DNA of 64,000 nucleotides. It comes from Myoxocephalus aenaeus. Its lineage: Eukaryota > Chordata > Actinopteri > Perciformes > Cottidae. A program made the translations under genes and the position numbers. The DNA lies in contig JBAMJR010000006.1 in assembly GCA_038501785.1 (NCBI GenBank), forward strand, positions 881,501 to 945,500, read 5' to 3'. Below, piece by piece: positions 12,501 to 19,726 of the stretch. The number at the start of each line of letters is the position of its first letter. Positions within the stretch are counted from its first letter, which is position 1. The notes below the pieces were generated by a model. The model was given only the letters and a program-made list of their open reading frames with translations. It had not been told where the DNA came from and made no database searches.

Positions 12501-13884
12501 CTTAAATCTACAGAATGTTACGTGTAATCTACAAAGAGAATACAAAAGGAACAAGTGAATGTTTGAGCCTGCATATGACGTGCACATCTGACCTTCCCCC
12601 TCCTTCCATTCCAGGCGGTAACCCTGGGATGACGGAATGATTCTCCAGGTGAGGCGAATAGCGGAGGGGCCGGTGGTGGCTGCTCTGAGCATCTGCTGCT
12701 CCTGACGCTCTGAGGTAAAGACAATATATTTCACATGTATGTCTTTATGTAACACATCATAAGTAAAGCTCTGTCCCCATTAATAAATCAATACAATATA
12801 GACGGATAGATTCCTATTAGTAAAAACAATACTGCCTGTTATTGGTTGCTGTAATCATTCCTTCCGTCTCTGCTAGGCAAAAAGAGATCCCTTCCATAAG
12901 TGATTTCAATGTGATGGGGACAAAACACACAGTGCCTGTTCTGTGTAAAAATGCAGTTGAAGTTCAGCTGACGCTAATACAAGCAGGCCAAACTAGTCAA
13001 ATCAGGCGGGTGTTGCAAGGATTGGCTGAATGGTGGAAGGAAAACTTAACAAAGGCCAGAGTAATCTTGATATTTAATTTTGAAGTTTAAAAACAAACAG
13101 GCTGGTTTTGGTAGAATTATACTATACTAAACTACATACAAAAAACGTTTCAAAATAACACAAGGAAATCCATAAATCAATTGAAAAAAAGGTATGGCTT
13201 GCAGCACCGGCAGGTCTGCACCTGAACTGAACTAACTTCAACAATGGTCTCCCCTTGAGGAGCTTCTACGCCTTGCTTTTAAAAGAGGAAGTTTCTCCTA
13301 CAGACGAACTAAAGTTAGTTCATAATTAATCAAGCCAAGTCATGCTATAACATGCCACTTTGAAACCCTACCAAACCCACAAGTCATTTGCAGTACAGCC
13401 CAATGCAGTGTGTATAGGATATTCACATACACAACCTGCACATTTTCATGCCAGAACATTGGCGAAATAATACAAAAACTACTGTTTTGAGGAGGTGAGA
13501 AAACGTGTCTTCACTTAAAGACATTTTTTATAGAGGAGCACAGAGGACTGATAAAGAGCTGTGTCACATGGTGCAACCACTGAAGCTCAGTGTCAGCAAA
13601 ACCAATGAGTTTAAAGTGGTGGACTACCAGAGGAACAGGAACACCCTGTCATGTAATAAAATCTATTTGCCTCGATTTTGTAAAGATTTGTTGTTCTGTT
13701 GTCTTTCTATTAGTGTGCACATTTTGTGAGAAACAGAAAATGTTGTGAGAGAGTCACATTCCTTATGTGTTGCTTAGCCAATAAATCTGATTCCAATAGA
13801 ACAACAAGTTCTCGCCATGACAATATAAATACTTAAAATATGGATGTTGCTGCAAAGATGGTATGAATTATAAAAAGTGAATGC

Positions 13885-13942
<58 letters not shown>

Positions 13943-16900
13943 TCTTCAACCCGGCAGCATAGAGTATCTGTACAGGAAGGTGGGCACCAGAGATTAGTGT
14001 CACCCATTCAGTACCCAACAAAATGTGATATATAGTCATAATCTCCCCTTCTGTTAATGAGTTATTATGGGGCTGTTTAGTGGCAAGATATGAACATTAT
14101 GATGTCGCAGTGAAGTTGACCTTTTGGATATAAAACGTCATCACTTTATACTTAAATCCCATTAGATATTTCTGCAGAATTCTGTCATATTCAGCATATG
14201 AATACCGTACTTTTCGGGTTACAAGCCGCTCCTACGGCTGATCAGTGTCCTCGCTGTAGCAAGCTAGGAGCGCTGCTAGCTAGCGCTGCTGCTGCTGCTG
14301 CTACTGCCCGCGTCCCCTCTGCCCAAGTCGGGTGTCGAGCCTGGTCCCGCTACCTTCGGTGGTTTTCAGGGAGCTAGCGGAAGTTAGCGGGGAAGTGACG
14401 GAGCGCTAGCAGGAGCCCCAGCTGGCTACAGCGGGGAGCTGTTGGGGACACTGACCGAAGGTAGTAGCGGCTTGTAACCCGAAAAGTACGGTACTTGTTT
14501 TATGGCTGAAAACGTGATTTGTGAGGTCCACCAAAAATTAATCAGTTCATTGTTGAGTCAAAGTGCACGTTTACACAAAAATGTAAAGAAGTTCCCTCAA
14601 GGCGCTTCTGAGATATCACATTCATGAGACTAGGACGAGTATAAGGTGATGCCTTCCGGCCTTCTATTGGCGCTACAGAGGCAGTAAATTATCTCACAGG
14701 TCAGACACTTCCTCTGTGATACTGTATGTGGCCACCGGCCTTCTCTTGTTCATGTGCGAACATGTCAACAAATCAACAAGAAAGTGCCAGGTGTTAGTGG
14801 GAGCACACAAAACTAAGCCTACAGCACCCACTGACGTCTCTTTTAGGCCTGAGATTCAGACTATACACTAATAAATAAAACATTTTACTCCATGACATAT
14901 TTGCTTGATTGAATACCACACAAAGCTATTGAAGTGGTTGAGAAAGATAAACGAAAAATAAACGAAGTAAAAATCCATTTATAAAAAATGTAGATGAACT
15001 TGAAATGTCATGCAGTCTTTGACATATTGTTTAGAATATTGTGTTTGACACCCTACATGTAGGAAGACTTAATAGTATCCCTGTAAAAATAAATTAGCAA
15101 ATACACATGAAGGCTTCATTCAGTGTTCCTGAATAGGAACAGACTACTCATCACAAACGACAGACACCATAAATAGTTGCTTCTCCCCAAGTTTACACAG
15201 GAACAAACAAGAGAGAAACAAGCTCAGCTGCAGTTTAGGTTACTGTGGTGTCCAGTATGTAGAGCACTGTATGTATATCTTAGTTCTTTGATGGCACAAC
15301 TAGGCCACACAAAAGGTTTTTAGTACTTTTAGTGCATTTCTGCCAGCTCTCTGCTCAGTACAGGGGCCATGCAGTGACTCAGCCTTCATTCTACTAACAC
15401 TGGTCCCCATGAAGCGACACCATATGGGCCTTACTCACGAGAGGCAGATGGTGTGTGCGTGTAATGAGTGTGTAGGTGTGCTTGAAACGTTCCCTAAACA
15501 AAGCTAAACACTAACATGTGAATGTTTTCAGAAGAGAGACGAACAGCAGAGAAGACTGTTGGTCAGCTTGCCTGTCTCCTTCTCCTGTCCCTGCCTTCAG
15601 CAGGACACAACAGAAAGCAAGGAGCTATTCAACAAGCTGTATTTTACTACGATTGCTAATTTAAAAAGCACAAACATAAAAAAAAAAAAAACGGATGGAA
15701 TTTAGTTTTGATAGGGAAGATGGTTCAATGAACACAGAAAAAGATGTTTGGTGTTGAACTACTGAAACCACACCTACCTATCTTGAACCTGGCGGTTGCT
15801 ACCGGGCCCTCGGTGTTGCCCTCGTACAGCGGGATGATGGTGACGATGTACTCAGTGTCGGACTGCAGTCTGGACAGAGTGTGAAACTCACCCCCAACCT
15901 CCACCGTCTCGACATTTCGACCTTTGTGAACAGAAAAACAAAATGCAAATTAGTAAAAAATGAAATACTGACAGGCAGAAATACAAGATGTTGTTTCATG
16001 TCGGCTCCTTCCTGACCTGTAAATGGCCCCCAGACCACGCGGTAGGCCCGCGCACCAATGACACCTTTCCACCGCACACGGACGCTGCCCTCTGACTCCG
16101 TCTCCACTGATAACTGCTGCACTGCCTCAAGGCGCACTGACACATGCAGGAACATTAACACAGGCACTTTTAATCATATTTTATAATTATACTGAAACCC
16201 ATTCTGAAGAAACAGTATCACTATAAATGTGTACTGTATTCTGTGCATATACTGTATAATGTACATACTGCGGATCGGCTGGGAGATAATTACATATGAT
16301 AATTTATAATTATTTTGTTGAATACCTTGAATTAATCAGATATCAAGATATACAATTATGCCGTCTAGATTGATAATAACAAGAACATAACATATAACAG
16401 TACCAAAGTAATTATAATGGGCCACAGGGTGGACTCACATGTGCGGGCGTTGAGGATGGACGGGGATGCAGAGTTTCGGGGGAACAGGGGATAGAGGCTG
16501 ACGACGTACTCGGTGTCGGGCTGAAGGGACTCCAAGGTGACAGATGTGGAGTCTGCAGACAGAGACTGCTCCAACAGCTGAGCTGCTGGCTGACCTGCTC
16601 CTCCAAACACACAATAAACAGGGCAAGTAAGCATGGAGGGCATGCATAGGATCAATTAGTGCACTGGTCACAAATTATACTGTCCATTATGTCATTCGAC
16701 AAATTAGCTGACAAAAAGCTAAAAGAGGTGTCGTCACTTCATCGACTTTATCTCGCTCTCACCTCAGCGCAACAAAGCTTAGCTATGGCAGCCAGCCAAC
16801 TGTAGAGAAGTATTGTTCAGAGGGCGTGCACATGTGCGTGTGTATGTGTGTGCATGTCATGTATGTGCGTGGGTGCCTGTCAGTATCTGTCTTGTTTGTT

Positions 16901-19726
16901 TGAATGATCAGTGCCAGTAACAGCAGACACAGGAACAGGTAAAAACATTAAGGACTCAATTAAATACTTGCACATACTGTCTGTGGCAAGCTAACTAGTC
17001 AGAGGAGGATCTCCATGTGAGACTGGCACTCCTGCCACATGTTCAGAGGGAGAAACTGTTTATATCAGCCCTCAGGGGCCACTTTTCTCTCTTGAATCAC
17101 AGCAACAGCACCTAGACATTTTTACACTGTTATAATTAATCTATGCCGCACCCAGTCTCTAGCAATGTGAAGACAAAATTACTGTCACTTACATAAGTGA
17201 AGGTTTTCACTCTCTATCTTAATTTCAAGTCTGGTGGTGATACAAATGTATTATATATCTAAGTAAGGTTTGGGCAATAAAAACCCTAACAGACCGCCAG
17301 TGCCTGAGGGAGGTAAGGTGATAGAAAAGCTCATGTTCCCCATACTCAGCCTTGGCTGCTGTACATTCTCAACATGTTTCCAACTTGCCACCAAAGGATA
17401 ACTGTTATACAGTCCTGTAGCTTCTTTTCATCCTTCGTTGTTACTGTAATCATTCATTCTGCCAAGATTAGTTTTGTGACAAGATAATTCTACCACAACA
17501 AAAGTACGTGGTGTCAGTTTTTTTTAAGTTGAAAAAAGGAGATGTTGCTAATGTACTGTAAGTGTTATTAAAACACATTTACACAAGTCAGATGAGTGGC
17601 AGACAGAAAGAGAAAGACAGGTAAGACAGGTATGTGTGTGCCTGACCTTGTGGTCCATAGGTGAGTCTGTAGCCTTGCACAGGAGACGAAGGCTGATCCC
17701 AGCCCACAGAAAGAGAGAAGAAGCCTGCCTGGACCAGGCGGAGACTGGTAACCCCTGGCAAAGACCCTGTAGGAGCATCAAAAGACACTGCAGGTGTATG
17801 ACTGTAATAGGTTCAACAGTAATGTTTCTGTCTTGTGTGAGACAGGTTGCTCTAGCATTTTGGCAGGTTTCACTGCTGACATTTTATCCTTCACTTTTTA
17901 CTCACTGGTTCGTTGCTTGGCAGAAACAGACTCCCCCACATTGTTGGGGTATTGGGCGATGATAGTCACCAGGTAGTCTGTTCCTGACCTCAGCTGCTGT
18001 GCGGTAAAGGCCCTCTGACTGGCAGAGACAGTCTCCTGTAGAGAGAGTGGTCATGTTTGTAAGCAGTCAATCCTAAGACAAGTTTTAACATAGTGAATGA
18101 CTGAAATAGATGTGTAAGCCATGGCATTCTTCTATCTGCAGGAGAAGGGAATTTCACTCTTTGTTCTGCCAAATTTTAATCTCTATAGCACCTACAAAAA
18201 GAAGATCCACCCATTAGACATGTTCATACTCAGCCCGAAGGCACACATTGCTCTCGCATTTTACTACTTCAAGTCATCTTGAAGTAGCAAGTCATCTCCA
18301 TGTGTCAGGAATATTCATCCAACACCTGGACTCACCTGACGCAGCTCTGCTGTGAGAGGTTGACCCAGACCAGAGAGTGGCACATACTGGACCACATAGC
18401 CACTCAACGGCCCCCCTGCTGCATTCCAGCGAAACCTGAGAGTATCAGACGTTTGGCCTGTGAACTGAATGTTGGACGGACCAGAAAAGGCCTCTGAAAC
18501 AAGAGGGTGGATGCAGGAGGAGACAGATACAATTAAATGTAGGTTTACAATCTCACCATAAAGTCTGAGATAATAATGAGACACATTTTGACTATTTGAC
18601 TGTGTGTATTTTATGTATTGTATTTAAGGTAACCCACATACCATCACTAGCATAGACCCCTCCTGCTTTGGTACACACTTGGGGGTTCACAAAAGGAAGA
18701 AGTGTGTTCAGCAGTTTGAAGTCCCCAACAAAGAAGGTGAAATCACTACTGGGCTGGGAGGCAAGCTGAGCCATTTCCTTCCTGTCTGCACTCTTTATAC
18801 CTAACAAACCACAGAAAATTGGCAAAGTAAAAAAAAGAGAAATCACGGTGGCTCAGAAGCAAGTCCAAAAAAACTACTTTGAGTAAGAAAGAAGAGACCG
18901 CATGGTAGACACCTACCGACTGCGAAAACATGCACTCCTTGACTGCGCAGCTTCTGTGCTGGTTCTTCCACACTATCTTGTGACTTTCCGTCTGTGATCA
19001 GGACAGTGATCTGAAAGTTAAAGAGGACCCACAGGGAGAATTAGTAACACAAGAGGTGCTATGTTAAATATCCAGTTTTATAATTATAAACGCCCAAAGA
19101 AGAGCTGCTCCTCAGACCTTTGGTACATCCCGACTGGACGAAGGGTTGAAGAAGTTATCAGCGACAAACTTGAGACCAGCACCAGTCCGTGTGTTTCCAC
19201 CCTTATAGTTCAGATTCTTTACAGCGTTGACCAGCTCAGTGCCAACCAAATAGTTACTAAATGTAAATTCAACTCTGGAGGGGAAAAAAATGCACTTTAA
19301 ATACATATGGCTGCACCTGCAGTAAGATCGTTTGTCATTGCATGCACAGGAAAGTACTGAGGTGAATATGAATCCTGTTAGTCACCTGGAGGTGTCGCTG
19401 TACTGTATGACCCCAAACCGTATCCCTGACTCGCCGACAGAGCTGGCGAATGGCTGGACGATCTCAGCCATGAAGCCTTTCACCTGCAGGAAATTAGCTC
19501 GGCCAATACTGGAAGACCCATCAACCAGGAAAACAATATCTGCTGCTTGCACATTATTACACCTGCCTGCAAATACAAAGCGATGGAGAATACACGTGAG
19601 CACATAAACAGAGACACATCTGAGGAGAACACTTTGAGGAGGAGAATTAGAATTATTTATACCCTGAGCTTCAATTCGTTTCATGGAGGACAGCAGGACA
19701 GTCACAGTGAAAAACCAGCTCCACAT
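236..19726 (-). CDS. col7a1: Collagen type VII alpha-1 chain, N-terminal 50 coding exons (3'-truncated by window edge)
   Basis: This gene encodes the homotrimeric collagen of anchoring fibrils, secreted at the epithelial basement membrane. I traced 50 exons on the minus strand with GT/AG boundaries and one continuous frame. The order is signal peptide, VWA, nine FN3 repeats, second VWA, a short Cys linker, then Gly-X-Y exons. Summed exon lengths place the first helical Gly at about residue 1245 and the last codon in the window at about residue 1667. Nine FN3 repeats between two VWA domains ahead of a long interrupted helix is the type VII plan. Types XII and XIV have different VWA/FN3 orders and a thrombospondin-like domain. 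FN3 introns are phase 1 and collagen exons are phase 0. The start is the ATG at 19724-19726, with A at -3, just before a hydrophobic signal. Exons for the remaining helix and NC2 lie beyond base 1. A teleost duplicate (col7a1-like) cannot be excluded. Confidence 0.93.
1678..2437 (-). other. col7a1 intron 41 (~760 bp)
   Basis: AT-rich intron between the exons at 2438-2482 and 1642-1677. No Gly-X-Y segment with splice sites and no recognised repeat was seen. Confidence 0.6.
2438..3506 (-). CDS. col7a1: col7a1 exons 36-41: triple helix, middle traced block
   Basis: Exons are 3480-3506, 3330-3383, 3149-3220, 3009-3068, 2565-2600 and 2438-2482. They encode about residues 1426-1523 as Gly-X-Y with breaks at GVGSGVAVKG (exon 37) and GDSTNG (exon 39). 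Two positions where Gly is expected carry Ser with the register kept: exon 38 GAQSPRG (AGT at 3191-3193) and exon 40 GEISSKG (AGT at 2571-2573). Exon lengths (27, 54, 72, 60, 36, 45) are typical of collagen genes. Because every exon is phase 0, a missed small exon in the longer introns would not disturb the frame. Confidence 0.88.
3507..4893 (-). other. col7a1 intron 35 (~1.39 kb)
   Basis: Long AT-rich intron in the helix region. Apart from the (GA/CT)n tract next to its acceptor, I see no exon or recognised repeat. A missed 9-bp-multiple collagen exon cannot be ruled out by frame alone. Confidence 0.6.
3519..3554. repeat. (AG)n microsatellite next to the exon 36 acceptor
   Basis: About 18 AG units on the plus strand read as (CT)n on the gene strand. 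The tract ends about 12 nt before exon 36 (start 3506) and is followed by TTGTGTTCTGCAG. It therefore overlaps the position of the polypyrimidine tract. Confidence 0.95.
4894..6213 (-). CDS. col7a1: col7a1 exons 28-35: start of triple helix
   Basis: Exons are 6187-6213, 6049-6093, 5828-5947, 5678-5749, 5547-5582, 5408-5461, 5193-5267 and 4894-5007. All are multiples of 3, begin with a full Gly codon and have GT/AG borders. They give about residues 1245-1425. The helix opens GERGYRGEK. Interruptions are a nine-residue break in exon 30 (around QAIPIDPSLGV), a short one in exon 34 (GMSISGGG) and one at the exon 35 end (GLSIK). Exon 32 carries GIRGDL, an RGD at 5550-5558 (about residue 1341), near the position of a helical RGD I recall in the human chain. 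A (CA)n tract lies in the intron at ~5290-5335. Confidence 0.9.
5290..5335. repeat. (CA)n microsatellite in a col7a1 intron
   Basis: An imperfect CA run interrupted by TATA and AAA lies in the intron between the exons at 5408-5461 and 5193-5267. Confidence 0.9.
6373..6414 (-). CDS. col7a1: col7a1 exon 27: Cys/Pro linker before the helix
   Basis: This 42-nt, phase-0 exon encodes VGPGPEQCTVQCPQ. Two cysteines (CTVQC) sit immediately before the first Gly-X-Y exon, as in the Cys/Pro-rich junction of type VII NC1, and could form interchain disulfides. The acceptor is TTTAG at 6416-6415 and the donor CAG|GTGAG. The exon was identified by its splice sites, frame and position, since it is too short for ORF detection. 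Confidence 0.82.
6613..8045 (-). CDS. col7a1: col7a1 exons 23-26: VWA2 domain
   Basis: Exons 7909-8045, 7663-7789, 7427-7570 and 6613-6782 encode about residues 1038-1230. The opening strand GGRLDVVFLVPASTD aligns with the VWA1 strand that carries DxSxS, but here it reads PxSxD, so the MIDAS is degenerate. The Thr loop is replaced (GNNIGEAV), while an Asp is kept in VVIIADKKSAD. Further strands include VTVLAVGIEQAN and the C-terminal helix TDLADLLCGIARIPD. The domain probably serves as a fold or protein-binding module (in type VII, reported to bind fibrillar collagen) and not as a cation-dependent site. The last donor follows GAC at 6612-6611 (phase 0). Confidence 0.9.
6783..7426. repeat. col7a1 intron 25 with a probable interspersed repeat
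   Basis: This 644-bp intron inside VWA2 contains at ~6933-7300 a segment beginning AAAGGAATACTTCAC and including a near-perfect tandem 14-bp unit (TGAATGGAAGTTCA, ~6949-6976). The opening words resemble a common teleost repeat from memory. Element borders are not defined. Confidence 0.4.
8071..8130. repeat. 30-bp tandem duplication in col7a1 intron 22
   Basis: Two adjacent 30-bp copies (8071-8100 and 8101-8130) differ at a single base (TACTGG versus TACGGG). They lie ~25 bp upstream, in gene orientation, of the VWA2 first-exon acceptor at 8045, so they make up much of this short intron. Confidence 0.95.
8173..8526 (-). CDS. col7a1: col7a1 exons 21-22: FN3 repeat 9
   Basis: Exons 8404-8526 and 8173-8322 encode the ninth and last FN3 repeat. 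The core Trp is in MRIDWTPLPGATGYVLRWRD. The second half is VTGLRLGRRYRFTVQPTF and ends SSVVERTG. Nine repeats matches the known number in mammalian COL7A1, which supports orthology and the completeness of the exon set. Confidence 0.9.
8527..8948 (-). other. col7a1 intron 20 (~420 bp)
   Basis: AT-rich intron between FN3-8 and FN3-9. Nothing else recognised. Confidence 0.6.
8949..10030 (-). CDS. col7a1: col7a1 exons 19-20: FN3 repeat 8, contains an RGD
   Basis: Exons 9899-10030 and 8949-9095 encode FN3 repeat 8. The core Trp is in VRVTWVGVQG and Tyr in AYRVSWRKTDG. The second exon reads MSQLLRGDVTAVDLDQLDPG, then QYEVQVMALVQNREG. The RGD at 9061-9069 (about residues 907-909) is a potential integrin site. 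The intron between the two exons contains a ~680-bp inverted-repeat transposable element. Confidence 0.9.
9141..9818. mobile_element. Inverted-repeat non-autonomous element in the intron within FN3-8
   Basis: The left end reads TTAAAAAGGATAGTTATGAT and continues TGTTTTGAAGTG. The reverse complement of the right end reads TTAAAGGGATAGTTTGGATG and continues TTTTGAAGTG, giving imperfect ~40-bp terminal inverted repeats. No coding capacity was seen. TTAA at both termini (9142-9145 and 9814-9817) is compatible with a piggyBac-like target duplication, but TTAA is also part of the repeat, so the superfamily is uncertain. I recognise the family as common in spiny-rayed fish from memory. It fills most of the 803-bp intron. 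Confidence 0.8.
9201..9260. repeat. Perfect palindrome, 25-bp arms, 10-nt spacer
   Basis: Arms 9201-9225 (ACCGACCATCATCTACTGGT then AATAC) and 9236-9260 are exact reverse complements around AATAGTCAGT. It lies inside the inverted-repeat element at 9141-9818. Confidence 0.97.
10151..10629 (-). CDS. col7a1: col7a1 second half of exon 17 and exon 18: FN3 repeat 7
   Basis: The 3' part of exon 17 (to 10506) encodes VSGLRVVDVTSQKIRIAWSR followed by Tyr in GYKVTWRHDDG. Exon 18 (10151-10294) encodes IIDGLQSDSTYNVLVSSLTG and ends LSVRTG. Together they make FN3 repeat 7. The exon-17 donor is GATG|GTACGC at 10505-10504 (phase 1). Confidence 0.9.
10630..11087 (-). CDS. col7a1: col7a1 exon 16 and first half of exon 17: FN3 repeat 6
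   Basis: Exon 16 (10965-11087) gives the first half, with Trp in IRIAWTGATG and Tyr in GYRVTWRQDN. The second half is the 5' part of exon 17 (exon 17 spans 10506-10772), reading FTIDGLQPDEALVIGVAS. The usual Tyr of the L-x-P-x-T-x-Y motif is replaced here (DEAL). Unlike the other repeats, there is no intron between this repeat and FN3-7; the two half-repeats are joined in a single 267-nt exon. Confidence 0.88.
11088..11575 (-). other. col7a1 intron 15 (~490 bp)
   Basis: AT-rich intron between FN3-5 and FN3-6. No feature recognised. Confidence 0.6.
11576..11965 (-). CDS. col7a1: col7a1 exons 14-15: FN3 repeat 5
   Basis: Exons 11840-11965 and 11576-11722 encode FN3 repeat 5. The core Trp is in VRLGWTGVAG and Tyr in QYRIIILNTEG. 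The second exon has LTVGVSYGVSVTALVGENEG and ends VYIKPG. The acceptor of the second exon is the least certain in the FN3 region. I chose the AG at 11724-11723, but an AG 10 bp further in would change the frame join, and both sites have weak pyrimidine tracts. Confidence 0.85.
12123..12709 (-). CDS. col7a1: col7a1 exons 12-13: FN3 repeat 4
   Basis: Exons 12593-12709 and 12123-12269 encode FN3 repeat 4. The core Trp is in IRLTWRIIPS and Tyr in GYRLEWKEGEG. The second half is GLQPNTEYIITLYTLFEG followed by PVSTTSRG. All three bounding introns are phase 1. The acceptor at 12710-12711 follows a good pyrimidine tract. Confidence 0.9.
13888..13940. repeat. (CA)n microsatellite
   Basis: A perfect CA run of about 26 units inside col7a1 intron 11. 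It produces spurious Cys-Val open frames. Confidence 0.97.
14085..14670. repeat. Old interspersed repeat, split by a MITE
   Basis: The left part has GTTGACCTTTTGGATATAAA ... CATATTCAGCATATGAA. The right part has TTTATGGCTGAAAACGTG, then TTCCCTCAAGGCGCTTCTGA and GATATCACATTCATGAGA. From memory these are consecutive parts of one widespread teleost repeat. The copy is interrupted at 14203-14493. Confidence 0.6.
14203..14493. mobile_element. TA-flanked MITE, ~28-bp terminal inverted repeats
   Basis: The left end TACCGTACTTTTCGGGTTAC (continuing AAGCCGCT) is the exact reverse complement of the right end finishing GAAAAGTACGGTA. Removing the insert with one TA restores the flanking repeat (CATATGAA-TA-CTTGTTTT). 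This indicates a TA target duplication, as in Tc1/mariner-type elements. The interior is GC-rich with GCTAGC and (GCT)n words and no ORF. Confidence 0.85.
15778..16136 (-). CDS. col7a1: col7a1 exons 10-11: FN3 repeat 3
   Basis: Exons 16017-16136 and 15778-15921 encode FN3 repeat 3. The core Trp is in VRVRWKGVIG, Tyr is in AYRVVWGP, and LQSDTEYIVTIIPLYEG marks the E-F strands. The repeat ends ATARFKI at a phase-1 donor. It is followed by the largest intron of the traced part, about 3.07 kb. Confidence 0.9.
16439..17766 (-). CDS. col7a1: col7a1 exons 8-9: FN3 repeat 2
   Basis: Exons 17647-17766 and 16439-16600 encode FN3 repeat 2. The core Trp is in LSVGWDQPSS and the Tyr pair is in YRLTYGPQG. 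The second exon has LQPDTEYVVSLYPLF and ends NART. The acceptor of the first exon is ambiguous. I placed it at 17766 (after CTCCTACAG), but a CAG 21 nt upstream would add seven residues in frame, so residue numbers downstream could shift by 7. Both exons are bounded by phase-1 introns. Confidence 0.88.
16601..17646 (-). other. col7a1 intron 8 (~1.05 kb)
   Basis: Intron within FN3-2. It has a loose GT-rich patch at ~16830-16880. Nothing else recognised. Confidence 0.6.
17906..18493 (-). CDS. col7a1: col7a1 exons 6-7: FN3 repeat 1
   Basis: Exons 18336-18493 and 17906-18035 encode the first fibronectin type III repeat, about residues 219-314. The first half carries the core Trp in LRFRWNAAGG and the Tyr in YVVQYVPL. 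The second half carries the Tyr in LRSGTDYLVTIIA and ends in KQRT at a phase-1 donor. The internal intron (18036-18335, ~300 bp) is phase 0, unlike the other FN3 repeats, whose internal introns are phase 1. I see nothing notable in that intron. Confidence 0.9.
18642..19566 (-). CDS. col7a1: col7a1 exons 2-5: VWA1 domain (cartilage-matrix-protein-like)
   Basis: Exons are 19386-19566, 19118-19274, 18917-19010 and 18642-18800. They encode about residues 22-218, a complete von Willebrand A domain. The metal-ion-dependent adhesion site (MIDAS) appears intact: DIVFLVDGSSSIG (Asp37, Ser39, Ser41), GGNTRTG (Thr near 110-112), and VLITDGKSQD (Asp141). A Cys near residue 24 and another in NPQVCTKAG near the end could form the domain-closing disulfide. 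In type VII collagen the NC1 head, including this domain, binds laminin-332, type IV collagen and other matrix proteins. The metal-binding role is inferred from the motif. Confidence 0.92.
19663..19726 (-). CDS. col7a1: col7a1 exon 1: start codon and signal peptide
   Basis: This 64-nt coding exon starts at ATG 19726-19724 and reads MWSWFFTVTVLLSSMKRIEA, a short N-terminus followed by a hydrophobic core typical of a secretory signal peptide. Cleavage is likely near the Ala-Gln-Gly at the exon end. The donor follows CAGG at 19662-19661 (phase 1). A CAG acceptor-like site lies only 9 nt before the ATG (AG at 19737-19736), preceded by a modest pyrimidine run. The start codon may therefore sit in the second exon of the transcript, with an upstream non-coding exon. 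No TATA box was evident directly upstream. Confidence 0.85.

Larger units (their letters stand above)
12710..15777 (-). other. col7a1 intron 11 (~3.07 kb), repeat-bearing
   Basis: This is the largest intron of the traced part, between FN3-3 and FN3-4. It holds a (CA)n microsatellite, an old interspersed repeat at ~14085-14670 and a nested MITE (listed separately). No additional FN3 half-exon was seen, and the frame and phase join without one. Confidence 0.75.

Noticed and set aside
13774..14039. Cys-Val repeat frames in a col7a1 intron
   Set aside because: Translation of the (CA)n tract; not coding.
6187..19726. Identity as collagen XII, XIV or another VWA/FN3 collagen
   Set aside because: Those have other VWA/FN3 arrangements and a thrombospondin-like domain before short helices. 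Nine FN3 repeats between two VWA domains and a long interrupted helix fits type VII.
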